The notes beneath the pieces were generated by a model. The model did no database searches, was not told the DNA's origin, and was given only the letters and a program-made list of their open reading frames with translations. A stretch of 64,000 bases of DNA. It comes from Hydrogenimonas sp. (GTDB taxonomy: Bacteria > Campylobacterota > Campylobacteria > Campylobacterales > Hydrogenimonadaceae). The DNA is taken from NCBI GenBank assembly GCA_003945285.1, contig AP019005.1:1874001-1938000 (forward strand). Reading direction: 5' to 3'. Positions 1-8,605 of this stretch are shown here, piece after piece; the first letter of the stretch is position 1; each line of letters opens with the position of its first letter. The position numbers were made by a program, and so were the translations under genes.

Positions 1-387
1 CTTTCGTGGGCCAGCCATGCGGAGGGGGAGAACAAAGAGCTTTTGAAGACCCACTTCGGTATAGTGCGCCACTTCGTACAGGAGATTTTCGGATTTGAAA
101 CCAAAATCTCTCTGGTCAAGTCGGAAAATCCGCCCCCAAAGCCGAAGGCTCCCGAGAGGGAGCCTGAGAGAGAAGAGGCCCGGCCGGACGACGCAAACGC
201 ACAGAGCAACACCTCATCGATGATAGAGGAGGTGGAGTGCAACAGCGGCGGATGCGTAACCGGAAACTGCTCCGAAGAGCCACCCTCGAAAGAGTTCGAC
301 GCCAAAGAGATCCAGAACGATCCGATGGTGAAAAAAGCGGTTGAACTCTTCGGCGCCAAAAAGATAACGATACGCTCCAAAGTATGA
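1..387 (+). CDS. dnaX: DNA polymerase III subunit gamma/tau, C-terminal part (5' end outside window)
   Basis: The frame is open from base 1 and ends at a TGA that overlaps the next start. The visible 128 residues are a tail: a helical stretch (ENKELLKTHFGIVRHFVQEI) followed by an acidic, proline-rich, low-complexity linker and a conserved end reading DPMVKKAVELFGAKKI. That closing motif is typical of the tau C-terminus in Campylobacterota, where it ends the clamp-loader subunit. The ATPase domain lies upstream of the window, so identification rests on the tail only. It overlaps the NlpC/P60 gene by 4 bp (ATGA), suggesting co-translation. Confidence 0.75.
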   Translation, partial: LSWASHAEGENKELLKTHFGIVRHFVQEIFGFETKISLVKSENPPPKPKAPEREPEREEARPDDANAQSNTSSMIEEVECNSGGCVTGNCSEEPPSKEFDAKEIQNDPMVKKAVELFGAKKITIRSKV

Positions 388-1667
388 TACGGCTGCTTCT
401 TTGCGCACTGCTGACACTCTGGGTCGGCGGGTGCGCTCTGAAAAAGCCCTCATCTCCCGCCGTTTCCGAAAATATCGCCCCGTTTCTGAAGGGTGCTCCC
501 CCTCCCTTGGGCGAAAAAGAGAAGTCGCGGCTCTATGCGGACTTTTTACAAAAACGCTATACACCCTGGCTGCTGAATGAGGTCAACGCCACCGCAGAAA
601 CGGCATCCTGGGCCGTGCGACACTACGGAAAAAAGGAGCTCTACGGCGAAAACCGTCTGCCGCTTCAGAAAGAGCGCTGGCGAAGGTGGATCGAAAACGC
701 GGACTACTCTTCGCTCAACTCCCTGAAGCGCCGTGCCGTTACCGTATACCCCTGCTCCCTGCGCCTCTTTCCGACCGACCGCCCCATCTTCTACGACCCC
801 TCCCTGGACGGTGAGGGGTACCCGTTCGACTACAACCAGAACAGTGCGGTAAAGGCATTTACCCCTCTCATCGTCTCGCACATGAGCCGCGACGGCGGCT
901 GGGCCTTCGTTCAGACACCCTTCGCCCTCGGATGGCTCAAGATGAGAGATATAGCCTTTGTTACACAGGAGCAGACGGGGCGTGTAATGAAGATGCCTAT
1001 GGTTACCGTTTTGAAAGAGGGGGCGCCGATATATGACGGAAAACAGAACTTCCTCTTCTACGCCAAAACGGCGACCATCTTTCCGCTGCTTGGGGAAGAA
1101 GATGGCTTCTACCGTATTCTGGTGCCCAAAAAGAGAGAGCGGAGCCTGAAGCTCGAAGAGAGCCTGCTCCCTATCTCATGGGCTGTGCGGATGCCCGTTT
1201 CGATGAGTGCGTCCAACATAGGATCGATCGCAAAGAGACTCCTGGGTGAGCCCTACGGGTGGGGAGGAGTAGCGATGGACAGGGACTGCTCCGCGATGAC
1301 GCGCGACTTTTTCGCACCGTTCGGTATCTGGCTTCCGAGAAACTCCAAAAAGCAGGCAGAAGTCGGAGAGGTCACGGAGCTGAAGGGGTTGCCGGAGAAA
1401 GAGAAGGAGCGGCTCATCATCGAGAAAGGGGTACCGTTCAGAACGCTTCTGCACCTACCGGGGCATATTATGCTCTATGTCGGCTCTGTAGGAGAAAAGG
1501 TCTATGTGATGCACAACATATGGGGGGTTAAGATGAGAGAGGATAGACGCTACATAATCGGAAGGGCCGTCATAAGCACCCTCTATCTGGGCAAAGATCT
1601 GCCGGATGTCGACCCGGAGGCCCTGCTGATACGCAGAGTCGATTCGATGAATAGGGTAGCTCCCTAG
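384..1667 (+). CDS. SH3-domain NlpC/P60 family lipoprotein peptidase
   Basis: A 427-residue predicted cell-wall hydrolase. Residues 1-17 form a lipoprotein signal ending in VGGC, so Cys17 would be lipidated and the protein anchored to a membrane facing the periplasm. The middle has SH3b-like segments (for example GGWAFVQTPFALGWLKMRDI). The C-terminal third is NlpC/P60-like: catalytic Cys near residue 302 in DRDCSAMTRDFF, His near 361 in PGHIMLYVG, and a third polar residue in MHNIWG. Family members cut peptide stems of peptidoglycan. It starts inside the dnaX stop and its stop overlaps the convergent glycosylase gene by 4 bp. Confidence 0.85.
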   Translation: MIRLLLCALLTLWVGGCALKKPSSPAVSENIAPFLKGAPPPLGEKEKSRLYADFLQKRYTPWLLNEVNATAETASWAVRHYGKKELYGENRLPLQKERWRRWIENADYSSLNSLKRRAVTVYPCSLRLFPTDRPIFYDPSLDGEGYPFDYNQNSAVKAFTPLIVSHMSRDGGWAFVQTPFALGWLKMRDIAFVTQEQTGRVMKMPMVTVLKEGAPIYDGKQNFLFYAKTATIFPLLGEEDGFYRILVPKKRERSLKLEESLLPISWAVRMPVSMSASNIGSIAKRLLGEPYGWGGVAMDRDCSAMTRDFFAPFGIWLPRNSKKQAEVGEVTELKGLPEKEKERLIIEKGVPFRTLLHLPGHIMLYVGSVGEKVYVMHNIWGVKMREDRRYIIGRAVISTLYLGKDLPDVDPEALLIRRVDSMNRVAP

Positions 1668-2326
1668 AGCTCAAGAGCGGAGAGATCGACCGTTTTGCCG
1701 CGCTTGAACCGTTTGCAGTACTCCACTACCATGCCGTGAAAGAGGGCGTAGATCTGAGCTTTAGGCTCTGTGGGAAAGAGTCTTCTGACCTTTATATCGT
1801 TATCTTTCAACCCCTCTATCATCCACGCCTGCAGACCCCTGTAATCCTCGAACTCGTACCCCAAAGAGCGCAATAGTGCGGCTGTGTAACTGTCTACCAC
1901 CATCGCTTCGCGGTAGCAGGCGTAGTTCAATATGGCATCGGCGCTCTCTTCGCCGATCCCCTTCTTCCGAAGAAGCCACCCCCTGTCGACTTCGGCCTGA
2001 AAGGTTTCGAAATCTCCGAACTTGTCGCCGATGGCCTGGTTCAGCAGCTTCAGACGCCCGGCCTTCGTGTTGTAGAAGCCCGCAGGCTTTATGGCTTCAC
2101 GAAGCAGCTCTTCGTCGATCTGCGCCACCCCTTCGATAGTCAGCGCACCGAGACTCCCGAGGTTTTTCAGAGCCTCTTCCACTTTCTGCCACCTGGTATT
2201 CTGGGTAAGCAGCGCACCTATGACCACTTCGTAGCTGCCGCTGTTGGGCCACCACCACGGGTCGCGCTCTCTGACCGGAAGCTCCAGCCTGAAAAGAGCT
2301 TCGAGAAGTTCATAGCTGTTCACCAT
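1664..2326 (-). CDS. magIII: 3-methyladenine DNA glycosylase (MagIII-type, HhH-GPD fold)
   Basis: A 220-residue endonuclease III-like base-excision enzyme. The N-terminal WWWPN motif (24-28) followed by GALLTQNT matches the Helicobacter MagIII 3-methyladenine glycosylase. The helix-hairpin-helix is at about 118-137 (LLRKKGIGEESADAI) and the catalytic Asp is probably Asp145 in MVVDSYTAAL. No iron-sulfur Cys cluster is seen at the C-terminus, which separates it from Nth. The length equals that of the Helicobacter protein (about 218). It is 7 bp downstream of the ymdB-type gene on the same strand. Confidence 0.85.
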   Translation of the reverse strand: MVNSYELLEALFRLELPVRERDPWWWPNSGSYEVVIGALLTQNTRWQKVEEALKNLGSLGALTIEGVAQIDEELLREAIKPAGFYNTKAGRLKLLNQAIGDKFGDFETFQAEVDRGWLLRKKGIGEESADAILNYACYREAMVVDSYTAALLRSLGYEFEDYRGLQAWMIEGLKDNDIKVRRLFPTEPKAQIYALFHGMVVEYCKRFKRGKTVDLSALEL

Positions 2327-2333
2327 CTTTCAC

Positions 2334-3152
2334 TCACTCCTCTATCCGCGCCCTGAGCGCCGTCTCCTTCTCGCCTTCACTGTAGACCTTCACCTTGTAG
2401 GCCTCCACGGCGCGCCCGTTTTCAAGCTCCATAACGACCATCTGCAAAATCGACCTGCACTTGTCCGGCACCTCGAAACGCCCTGGAAGACCGGTAAGGA
2501 ACCGCTCTATGGGAACCTTCGCATCCATCCCTATAACATTGTCGCGGCAGCCTGTAAGCCCTACGTCGCTCACATATGCGCAGCCTCTGTCTATGACCAG
2601 GTCGTCAGTGCCCACATGGGTGTGTGTACCGATGACGGCACTAACCCTTTCTCGAAGCATCATCAGGAGAGCCCGCTTCTCACTGGTCGCTTCAGCATGT
2701 ATATCCACAACTATACTCTTTACGCCCTGCGCCTCCAGCGTATCTACAATACGGCTGGCGACGATAAAGGGGTTGTCGACCATAGGCATTGCGAAGTGGC
2801 CCATGATGTTGACGACGGCAAGCCGCTCGCCGCACACCTCGAAGATCTCCACACCCCTGCCCGGAACCCCATCCGGATAGTTGGCGGGCCGAAGCAGAGG
2901 CATCGTCTCGAGCAACCCTTTTATCTCTCTCTTGTCCCAGGTATGGTTCCCGCCTGTCATCATATCGATACCGGCCCCGAAGAGCTCACGCGCATTCTTC
3001 TCGGTAAGACCGAACCCGTGACTGGCGTTTTCATAGTTGGCGATGACAAAATCGAGCTCCTCCTCGCTTCTTAGCGAAGAGAGAAACTGCCGAACCATCC
3101 TCCGCCCGGGACGACCCACTATGTCACCTATAAAGCCTATCTTAATGTTCAT
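2334..3152 (-). CDS. ymdB: YmdB-family metallophosphoesterase (TIGR00282)
   Basis: A 272-residue calcineurin-like phosphoesterase. Metal-ligand motifs occur in family order: GFIGDIVGRPG at the start, NYENASHG near 40, GGNHTWDKRE near 68, VDIHAEATSEK near 150, and GTHTHVGTDD near 175. In Bacillus YmdB hydrolyses 2',3'-cAMP and affects biofilm genes; here the reaction is inferred. It has its own short upstream region with hairpins (3153-3308) and is followed closely by magIII. Confidence 0.88.
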   Translation of the reverse strand: MNIKIGFIGDIVGRPGRRMVRQFLSSLRSEEELDFVIANYENASHGFGLTEKNARELFGAGIDMMTGGNHTWDKREIKGLLETMPLLRPANYPDGVPGRGVEIFEVCGERLAVVNIMGHFAMPMVDNPFIVASRIVDTLEAQGVKSIVVDIHAEATSEKRALLMMLRERVSAVIGTHTHVGTDDLVIDRGCAYVSDVGLTGCRDNVIGMDAKVPIERFLTGLPGRFEVPDKCRSILQMVVMELENGRAVEAYKVKVYSEGEKETALRARIEE

Positions 3153-3308
3153 TTAATCTTGCCTCCGGCAAATACGATATGACGGCAAAGCCGACATATC
3201 TACGCTGACGCTGAGTCCGCTTCGGCAGCGGGCCCGCCGCGCTGGCGCGGCTTTCGCTTCGCTCACGCCGATTCAATCTACTGCAAACTGCACGCTGCAA
3301 ACTGCAAA
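3153..3308. other. Intergenic segment with several hairpins between sixA and ymdB
   Basis: No gene is seen. A near-perfect 11-bp inverted repeat with a 3-base loop lies at 3176-3200 (GATATGaCGGC / GCCGaCATATC). Further right are the palindrome GCGGGCCCGC and the hairpin GCCGCGC-CA-GCGCGGC. They may end the sixA transcript and/or shape the ymdB leader, but none has a clear U-run. The right end is a heptamer tandem repeat listed separately. Confidence 0.45.
3281..3308. repeat. Heptanucleotide tandem repeat (CTGCAAA-like, 4 units)
   Basis: Four consecutive 7-base units, CTGCAAA, CTGCACG, CTGCAAA, CTGCAAA, ending exactly where the sixA stop codon begins. It is one of three period-7 arrays of unrelated sequence in this window (also 15168-15195 and 58587-58642). 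Confidence 0.7.
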
Positions 3309-3809
3309 CTACCCACTTCTCACTCTCTTCGGATACTCAAAAACAACAGTATGCCCCTGCATCCTGCAAGCATCACTCCATTTCGCCGTATCGAACGCTA
3401 TTCCGACTACACCCGCCGTCGGAATGTTCTCGATCGTGATGTCGCCCAAAATATTCGCCAGCGTCGTGAATCCCGGGTTGTGGCCTATCAGCATAACCCG
3501 TTTGGCACTCTCCGGAAGGTTGCACACCAGATACAAAAGTGTCTGCGGCGAGGCTTCGTAGATGCTCTCTTCCCACTCTATGTTATCTTCCGGGTAGCCG
3601 AGTTTGCAGGCTATAATCTTCGCCGTCTTTTTGGCCCGTTTTGCCGGCGAAGAGATGATCAGGTCGGGCTTTATCCCCAGCTCTTTCAGGTATTCACCCA
3701 TAAGGGGCGCATCCTCTTTGCCACGGCTGTTGAGCGGGCGATCGAAGTCGCTGAGAGCTGGATCGTCCCAGCTCGATTTCGCGTGACGCACCAGAAACAG
3801 TTCTCTCAT
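3309..3809 (-). CDS. sixA: SixA-like phosphohistidine phosphatase
   Basis: A 166-residue histidine-phosphatase-superfamily protein. The N-terminal LVRHAKSSW is the RHG/RHA catalytic motif, the second catalytic His is in MLIGHNPGFTTLA, and SSPAKRAKKTA supplies the conserved arginine region. The short length and lack of extra domains fit SixA, which dephosphorylates histidines on phosphotransfer proteins; the substrate here is unknown. It lies 9 bp after the subtilase stop and is probably the last gene of the mfd-propeptide-subtilase run. Confidence 0.8.
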   Translation of the reverse strand: MRELFLVRHAKSSWDDPALSDFDRPLNSRGKEDAPLMGEYLKELGIKPDLIISSPAKRAKKTAKIIACKLGYPEDNIEWEESIYEASPQTLLYLVCNLPESAKRVMLIGHNPGFTTLANILGDITIENIPTAGVVGIAFDTAKWSDACRMQGHTVVFEYPKRVRSG

Positions 3810-3818
3810 AAACTCTCC

Positions 3819-4916
3819 TTAAAGGGCCTGAATCACCCTCAGTACATTTACCTTGCCGTAACCGCAATAGTCACTGTGGCCGTTGACATCATAACTGCAT
3901 TGTGCAAAATCTATCTTGTCGGCATAGCTCTCCAGCAGATTGACCAGCTGTTCTCTAGTAAGGTTGGAGTCGGCTTCCAGCAGAAGTGCGGATACACCGG
4001 TGACGATGGGTGCCGAAGCGGAAGTACCTCCAAACGCGTTGTTCGCATTGTAGGTAAGGTAGTTACCGGGATCATCTCCGGCAGAGCCCGTTCGGTCAAG
4101 TGTAGCTATACCCATATACTCTCCTCCGGGAGCCATGATGTCGAGCTCAGGGCCGTAATTGCTGTATCTGGTTCTCTCATTGAATATATTTGTGGCTCCG
4201 ACGGCTATCACTTCCTCAATACCTGACTCATCGTTTCCTATAGGATCTCCTACCCCGTCATCTCCGCCGTTCCCGGCAGCAAAGACCACTATCGTCCCCT
4301 TTCCGCCTCTGCCGTTAATTGCCACATCTCTTATGGCGGCCGCTACGGGAGCGCTGACATCACCGCTGCCCCAGCTGCAGTTGATCACATCCGCCCCCCA
4401 ATCTTTTGCCTTCTGAAACGCATCTATTATCATACTCTCGGTCAGTGAGGAGTTGAAAGGTATACGTATAAAATATATCTGGGCCCCAGGCGCTATTCCA
4501 GATATTCCGAGAGAGTTGCTGGTTGCTGCAGCAACTCCCGTAACTTCTGTGCCGTGGTTCTCTTCACCGTTTCTGGGAAGGACATTGGATGTCCCGCTTT
4601 CGGCATCGTAGGTTGCAATGACACCATCTTTTATATCTTCATGATAGATATCCAGAGCATCATCAATAATTGCGATTTTTACACCCCTGCCCGCATACTC
4701 CGTTGTGGGCCAGGGGTGGATATTGGCATCCGGGTCTATACTGTATGCGGCATAGAAGTTGTCATCTTTGTGAAAGTACCACTGTTGGTAGTAGAGCGGG
4801 TTCGACCCGTATGGTGCCACGCTCCTTTGGGTAACACTCTGACTGCTGCTATCTTCCACGCACCCCTGAAAAAGTATTGCGACCGAGACGGCCAGGCCAT
4901 AGATAAAGAGTCTCAT
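3819..4916 (-). CDS. Subtilisin-like (S8) serine protease, lipoprotein
   Basis: A 365-residue secreted protease, counted from the ATG at 4916, which overlaps the upstream stop as ATGA. The signal peptide ends in the lipobox-like FQGC (Cys19). The catalytic triad reads Asp85 (IAIIDDALD), His121 (HGTEVTG) and Ser299 (GGTSASAPI), with the oxyanion Asn216 in AAGNGG. The mature domain follows the signal closely, with no room for an I9-type propeptide. That domain appears instead as the separate upstream gene at 4913-5308. The target is unknown. An ATG 12 bp further upstream is possible but less well coupled. Confidence 0.88.
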   Translation of the reverse strand: MRLFIYGLAVSVAILFQGCVEDSSSQSVTQRSVAPYGSNPLYYQQWYFHKDDNFYAAYSIDPDANIHPWPTTEYAGRGVKIAIIDDALDIYHEDIKDGVIATYDAESGTSNVLPRNGEENHGTEVTGVAAATSNSLGISGIAPGAQIYFIRIPFNSSLTESMIIDAFQKAKDWGADVINCSWGSGDVSAPVAAAIRDVAINGRGGKGTIVVFAAGNGGDDGVGDPIGNDESGIEEVIAVGATNIFNERTRYSNYGPELDIMAPGGEYMGIATLDRTGSAGDDPGNYLTYNANNAFGGTSASAPIVTGVSALLLEADSNLTREQLVNLLESYADKIDFAQCSYDVNGHSDYCGYGKVNVLRVIQAL

Positions 4917-5308
4917 CTCAGACTCCACTCTCTGACGATATCCGGCTGCGCAAAGATTACATCGGGCTTCCCATACAGAAGGTTTGCAGCCTCGAGAGCC
5001 TTTTGCGCGCTCTCTGCCTCCAGAAGATAGATATCGCCGATATCGTACCGCTTCAGCAGTTTCAGGCCGTACTCCTCCAGATATTGCCGGATATTGTCCG
5101 AAGATTCGAACTTGACCAAAATACGTCCTGAGATACCTATCTCACTGCCGTCACTCTTCTTGAAGTATAGTATATCTTCGCCTAACGAATGTTTTTTCAC
5201 CGTCGTAACAGGCCCGTACAGCTCCACGGGCCTGTCGCCGTTCATATAGCGGTACTCTCCGGCAAACAGAGAGAGTGCACCCAAAATAAGTACTGCAGAC
5301 TTTTTCAT
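4913..5308 (-). CDS. Stand-alone subtilase propeptide-like (fervidolysin/I9-type) secreted protein
   Basis: A 131-residue protein with a signal peptide (MKKSAVLILGALSLFAGEYR). The C-terminal half resembles an N-terminal prodomain of subtilases: GRILVKFESSDNI, then a helix (QYLEEYGLKLLKRYDIGDIY), then YGKPDVIFAQPDIVREW, the usual end of such domains just before the protease starts. Known propeptides fold and inhibit the attached protease; here it would have to act in trans. Its start overlaps the mfd stop by 4 bp and its stop overlaps the protease start by 4 bp, so the pair is translationally coupled. Family assignment is from pattern only. Confidence 0.65.
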   Translation of the reverse strand: MKKSAVLILGALSLFAGEYRYMNGDRPVELYGPVTTVKKHSLGEDILYFKKSDGSEIGISGRILVKFESSDNIRQYLEEYGLKLLKRYDIGDIYLLEAESAQKALEAANLLYGKPDVIFAQPDIVREWSLR

Positions 5309-8286
5309 TTCCTGTTGCTCCTTAGATACTCCAACACGGTCGATATGAGGTCGTCGTCATCCCTGCTTCGTGCTTTCAGCAGAGTTTTGTTCTCCTCATT
5401 ATACTGTACCGTGATGTTTTCGTTATAGTTGCTGATACGTTCGACTCCTCTTTTCGCCGCCAGTATCTTTATGGTGACAAGATCGAGAAACTGTCTCGTA
5501 GGAAGGTCTGGTCGCCCGAACCGGTCCTCTATCTCCTGCTCAATCTCCACTACGTCGTGCGTATCGGATAGCCCGCTGAGACGCCTGTAGAGCTCAAGCC
5601 TCACACGCTCATGCGGAACGAGCTCTTCCGATATGTACGCAGTGATAGATAGTTTAATATCGACACTTTTGCGCTCCGGTGCAGCTTCACTGCTCAAAAC
5701 CCTTATCGCATCCTCCAGCATCCTCAGGTAGAGGGCGTATCCGATCTGTTTTATATGCCCGCTCTGGCTCTCCCCTATCAGGTTGCCGCCTCCTCTTATT
5801 TCGAGATCGTGGTACGCAAGTACCGCTCCGCTGCCGAGGAACGAGTTGGACTCCAGGGCTATCAGGCGCCTTTTGGCCTGATCAGTCAGCGCATCTTTGT
5901 TCTCCACCAGGAAGTAGCAGTACCCCTCGACCTTTCCGCGCCCCACCCTTCCGCGAAGCTGGTGCAGATCTGCCATTCCGAAGCGGTCAGCTCCGTCCAC
6001 TATCATCGTATTGACGCGCGGCATATGTATACCAGACTCTATGATCGATGTGCTAAGAAGCAGATCGTACTCGCCCGCTTCAAAACGTAGCATCTCCTTT
6101 TCCGTCTGTGCCGCGGTTATCTTCGAGTGCAGAACGGCTATTCGCAGATCGGGCAGGATCTCCAGCAGTTCATCTTTTTTGCTCTCGATTCCGGCGATTG
6201 AATTGTATACATAGAAGAGCTGCCCTCCCCTGCGCAACTCCCGCATCACCGCCTCTTTTACGACCGTCTCGTCGAAGCTTTTGACGAATGTCCTCACACC
6301 CTTTCTCTCGGTTGGAGGGGTGCGCAGTTCACTGTACCCTTTGATTTTGCTCAGCGCCATATTGAGGCTTCTGGGTATCGGCGTGGCGCTCATGCTAAGA
6401 AGGTGCACATCGGCACTCATCTGCTTCAGTGCCTCCTTCTGTTTGACTCCGAACTTATGCTCCTCGTCTATGATGACGAACCCCAGCCTCTTGAACTTCG
6501 CCCCCAAAAGTGCGTGTGTACCTATGACGAGATCGAGATCACCGCTCTCCAGCTCCTGCAGGATCTGCCGCTTCTCTTTAGCGCTCGTGAAGCGGTCCAG
6601 TTTCGCTATTCGCAGACCGAAAGGCTTCAGCCTCTCGCTGACACTCTTGAAGTGCTGCGCGCTCAGGAGTGTAGTTGGTACGACGAATGCGCACTGGTAA
6701 CCGGACTTCACCACGGCCAGAATAGCGTTCATCGCCACCTCTGTCTTTCCGAAGCCCACATCTCCGCTCAAAAGCCTGTCCATCACACGGCCCGAAGAGA
6801 GGTCGGCGAATATCTCCTCCACCGCCTTTGTCTGATCGGGGGTGTACTCGAAGCCCGCCGCACGCTGAAACTCAACTATCTCCGGCACCTCCGTATCTAT
6901 CACGGCACCCTCTATCAACATCCTCTTCGCCGACATGTTTATGATCTCGGATGCTATGGCGAAGAGCCTCTCTTTCACCTTCGCCTTGAGCCTGCCGAAA
7001 CTCCCTTTGCCAAGCCTGTCCAGTACCGGAAGAGATCCCCCTTCCGCTATGTAACGGTCGATCATATCGAGATTTTCGACCGGCAGCAGCAGCGTATCGT
7101 CGTTCTGATAGGCTATATGCACGAAGTCGCGTACCGCTCCCAGAACCTGATGCGGCTCTATCCCTTTGAAGATTCCGACACCGTAGTTCTCATGTACGAC
7201 GTAGTCGCCGGGCTTAAGATCGTCGAGCAGTATCGTCGGACGCTTCACCGCCCGCTTTCTGAACGGCTTGTTCAGAGATACGATGATCTTTTCGGGAGTC
7301 AAAAGGTTTACTATTCCATCATCTCTTACGATCTCCGCTCTCGCCATCTCCTTTATCGGACTCCGCCTGACGAGAGCTTCGGAGGAGGCGATGATGACCA
7401 GCTTCCGCTCCGGGTAGTTCTCCGTAAGAGTATCGACATTGATCGGCTCTATCACTCTGCTCTTCTGCGCGGGAGGTAGCGTCGGCAGGTCGAAACGCTC
7501 TTTGGGAAGCGCCTTTTTCGCATCTTCGTAGGCGAACGCCACCTCTTCGGAGATATCACCGGCAAAGATCCCCTCTTTTCCTTCCATGAGGTCGCAGGCC
7601 ATATCTTCAAGATACCAGAGTCCCAAAGATGCGGCATCTTTTACAAAGACGTCACTCCCGCTCTTCTCTATTCGTGCGGAGAGCGAGTCGAACTGCTCTT
7701 TTGTCAGGGAGAAGAGCGCAGGTGCTATCTCCACCTCCTCCAGCTCATCCTCCCGGCTGGACTTCTGGCTCTCAACTTCGAATCTTCTTATACTCTCTAT
7801 CTCGGTATCGAAGAGGCTGATTCGCCACGGCTTTTCACTTCCGGGAGAGAAGATATCGATAATATCCCCCCGTATAGAGACCTCCCCTTTCGTCTCCACC
7901 ACATCCACGAAGCTGTAGCCCCACAGGTAGAGCCGCTCCTTGAGCTCCTCCGGGTCTATCTCCTGTGCGAAGGAGAGTCTCATGCTCTTCAAGAGCTCAG
8001 GTCCCGGCAGCGGGTAGAGCAGTGTGCGCAGCGGCGCTATCAGGAGGCTCTCCGCTCCGGAGCCGTAGTAGCGTCTCAGGGCGCTGTTTAACTCGAAGAG
8101 CTCATCGCGCCAGCTGCGCAGATCTTCTCCGTAGACCGCCCTGAAGTCCGGAAGTACCGTGGAACCGATACCGTGAAGTTTCGCGACCGTCGCCGCGGTT
8201 CGCGCATCTTTGTCGTTTTCGCAAACGATTATCTGCGGCCTTTCGCCGCTTTGAAAGTAGTCATACAGTGAGGCTTCAAACCCCAT
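5305..8286 (-). CDS. mfd: Transcription-repair coupling factor Mfd
   Basis: A 993-residue SF2 translocase that removes stalled RNA polymerase and recruits UvrA. The N-terminal UvrB-like region is followed by the polymerase-binding CarD-type domain (LKPGDYVVHENYGVGIFKGI), the helicase motifs (P-loop GDVGFGKTE near 507-515, DEEH in VIIDEEHKFG), motif GRVGRGKVEGYCY and the C-terminal TRCF domain. It is somewhat shorter than the 1,148-residue E. coli protein, as usual in Campylobacterota. It follows the bactofilin gene by 4 bp. Confidence 0.96.
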   Translation of the reverse strand: MGFEASLYDYFQSGERPQIIVCENDKDARTAATVAKLHGIGSTVLPDFRAVYGEDLRSWRDELFELNSALRRYYGSGAESLLIAPLRTLLYPLPGPELLKSMRLSFAQEIDPEELKERLYLWGYSFVDVVETKGEVSIRGDIIDIFSPGSEKPWRISLFDTEIESIRRFEVESQKSSREDELEEVEIAPALFSLTKEQFDSLSARIEKSGSDVFVKDAASLGLWYLEDMACDLMEGKEGIFAGDISEEVAFAYEDAKKALPKERFDLPTLPPAQKSRVIEPINVDTLTENYPERKLVIIASSEALVRRSPIKEMARAEIVRDDGIVNLLTPEKIIVSLNKPFRKRAVKRPTILLDDLKPGDYVVHENYGVGIFKGIEPHQVLGAVRDFVHIAYQNDDTLLLPVENLDMIDRYIAEGGSLPVLDRLGKGSFGRLKAKVKERLFAIASEIINMSAKRMLIEGAVIDTEVPEIVEFQRAAGFEYTPDQTKAVEEIFADLSSGRVMDRLLSGDVGFGKTEVAMNAILAVVKSGYQCAFVVPTTLLSAQHFKSVSERLKPFGLRIAKLDRFTSAKEKRQILQELESGDLDLVIGTHALLGAKFKRLGFVIIDEEHKFGVKQKEALKQMSADVHLLSMSATPIPRSLNMALSKIKGYSELRTPPTERKGVRTFVKSFDETVVKEAVMRELRRGGQLFYVYNSIAGIESKKDELLEILPDLRIAVLHSKITAAQTEKEMLRFEAGEYDLLLSTSIIESGIHMPRVNTMIVDGADRFGMADLHQLRGRVGRGKVEGYCYFLVENKDALTDQAKRRLIALESNSFLGSGAVLAYHDLEIRGGGNLIGESQSGHIKQIGYALYLRMLEDAIRVLSSEAAPERKSVDIKLSITAYISEELVPHERVRLELYRRLSGLSDTHDVVEIEQEIEDRFGRPDLPTRQFLDLVTIKILAAKRGVERISNYNENITVQYNEENKTLLKARSRDDDDLISTVLEYLRSNRK

Positions 8287-8290
8287 ACAC

Positions 8291-8605
8291 TCATCCTTTT
8301 GTTGTTCGTATCGCTTCTATACTGCCCAGGCACTCCGCACCTTCGTAGAGCTCAAGCTCTATAGCCCATATATCACCGTATACGGTTCCGCCGATGTAGA
8401 CATCCCTCGCCTCCACATCTCCCTTGACGACTCCGGTGGAGGTCACGATGACGTAGCTTTCGGCTTTGACGTCTCCTTCGACCTCTCCGTCGATATGGAC
8501 TCCCCCCGAGCTGAAGATGGAGCCTTCGACTCTTGTTCCCGGGGCGATGACGGCGGTATCGCCTGGGCCGCCATCTGACTTATCAGTGCTATGAAAGATT
8601 CCCAT
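8291..8605 (-). CDS. ccmA: Bactofilin (CcmA-like polymer-forming cytoskeletal protein)
   Basis: A 104-residue bactofilin starting at MGIFHSTDKSD. The core carries the repeated beta-helix pattern typical of DUF583: GTRVEGSIFSSGGVHIDGEVEGDVKA, continuing to GDVEARDVYIGGTVYGDI. In Helicobacter pylori CcmA works with Csd endopeptidases to set helical cell shape. The first 163 bp lie inside the 3' end of the upstream M23 peptidase gene in another frame, an arrangement also reported in Helicobacter. A longer version from 8656 is open but starts deeper inside the peptidase gene. Confidence 0.88.
   Translation of the reverse strand: MGIFHSTDKSDGGPGDTAVIAPGTRVEGSIFSSGGVHIDGEVEGDVKAESYVIVTSTGVVKGDVEARDVYIGGTVYGDIWAIELELYEGAECLGSIEAIRTTKG

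Noticed and set aside
3153-3308. Possible tRNA or structured small RNA between sixA and ymdB
   Set aside because: Several hairpins are present, but no cloverleaf, T-loop or anticodon arm can be built. No tRNA or rRNA gene was recognised anywhere in the window.
6403-7479. A 358-codon plus-strand frame opposite mfd
   Set aside because: Antisense to conserved helicase motifs of mfd; no family features.
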